Assembly: GCF_001715535.1 (NCBI RefSeq)
Contig: NZ_CP017015.1
Span: forward strand, 1,054,001 to 1,118,000
Length of the DNA: 64,000 nucleotides
Origin: Spiroplasma helicoides
Lineage (GTDB): Bacteria; Bacillota_I; Bacilli_A; Mycoplasmatales; Mycoplasmataceae
Direction of reading: 5' to 3'
A model generated the notes under the pieces. That model saw nothing but the letters and a program-made list of their open reading frames with translations. It was not told the DNA's origin and made no database searches. Position numbers and translations under genes: made by a program. This document shows positions 63,743 through 64,000 of this stretch, piece by piece (within the stretch, counting starts at the first letter, position 1; each line of letters begins with the position of its first letter).

Positions 63743-64000
63743 ATTTTTCTTTTAACCATTTTATAACATTATCGATGTGTTTTGTTATTTTATTTGCAGC
63801 TTGTTTGTGAATTAGACCAACTATCTGATTTACAGAATTTTTATTGGTATATAAGAAATTAATCAAATCCTCAGTTGACTCAATAACTTCTCAATCTACT
63901 CTATCGTTTATATCTCTAATGATAGCCTCTCATGACTTTACAAAATATTCATCCCCAGGCTCTATCAAATCGATATTTGTTGTTCTGGTCAATGAAGCTT
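63738..64000 (-). CDS. Hypothetical protein, C-terminal 86 residues only
   Basis: Open frame entering from beyond the window: SLTRTTNIDLIEPGDEYFVK, then W (TGA) EAIIRDINDRVDWEVIESTE, NKNSVNQIVGLIHKQAANKI, ending WLKEKY-stop at 63738. Helical and charged with no known motif in the visible part. Same strand as the 63283 gene and 41 bases ahead of it, so probably co-transcribed. Confidence 0.6.

Overview
The window comes from a Mollicute that reads UGA as tryptophan. It is AT-rich, and nearly every long gene is open only if TGA is sense; one example is TGATGA encoding the WW pair near the start of the GH13 enzyme. Lipoproteins begin MKKLLS..LAATGLVA..SVAVAC, and sugar and peptide import dominates. 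Together these suggest the Mesoplasma/Entomoplasma/Spiroplasma group. I cannot name the species from sequence alone.

Layout. 1-1285: a cut-off GH13 glucosidase. 1.5-12 kb: a lipoprotein and membrane-protein region. It has two large paralogous lipoproteins, three smaller ones, and a 614-residue membrane protein whose 5' part is duplicated 5.6 kb upstream as a frameshifted copy. 11.4-14.2 kb: a broken NYN-LOTUS gene with a second decayed fragment, and an HxlR regulator divergent from an 81-residue protein around a perfect palindrome.

14.2-22.6 kb: a complete type II-A CRISPR-Cas locus on the minus strand, in the order cas9, tracrRNA, cas1, cas2, csn2, array (45 repeats, 44 spacers). The array reads in the same direction as the cas genes. 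An ATTTGAG leader anchor abuts the newest repeat. The tracrRNA has a legible promoter, anti-repeat, nexus hairpin and terminator.

22.7-28.4 kb: directly upstream of cas9 and on the same strand is an unfamiliar gene set. It comprises a possible leaderless 34-residue ORF, a 145-residue protein with an ATT start, a UPF1-like SF1 helicase, a 500-residue partner, and a 319-codon gene with an R-N-x3-H (HEPN-like) motif and an in-frame TAA. It is preceded by a roughly 100-nt structured RNA partly complementary to the 34-residue ORF. This is the best candidate here for an undescribed, possibly anti-phage, system.

28.7-36.5 kb: ribose import and catabolism (RpiR-type regulator, rbsK, rbsB, rbsC, rbsA, rbsD, rpiB, rpe). 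36.6-38 kb: a PTS EIIBC. 38.2-49.1 kb: pepF and an oligopeptide ABC transporter (oppF, D, C, B and a binding lipoprotein). 49.2-50.3 kb: a decayed IS3-like element. 50.4-62.3 kb: two sugar modules of PTS permease plus glycosidase (GH1 6-phospho-beta-glucosidase; GH31 glucosidase/xylosidase), with RpiR and GntR regulators and an FGGY kinase between them. 62.7-64 kb: three small genes of unknown function.

The sugar modules all feed glycolysis or the pentose phosphate pathway. Several unrelated transporters (RbsC, OppD, OppF, both large PTS permeases) carry long Lys/Glu-rich, probably coiled-coil segments absent from their usual bacterial counterparts. No tRNA, rRNA or replication origin was seen.
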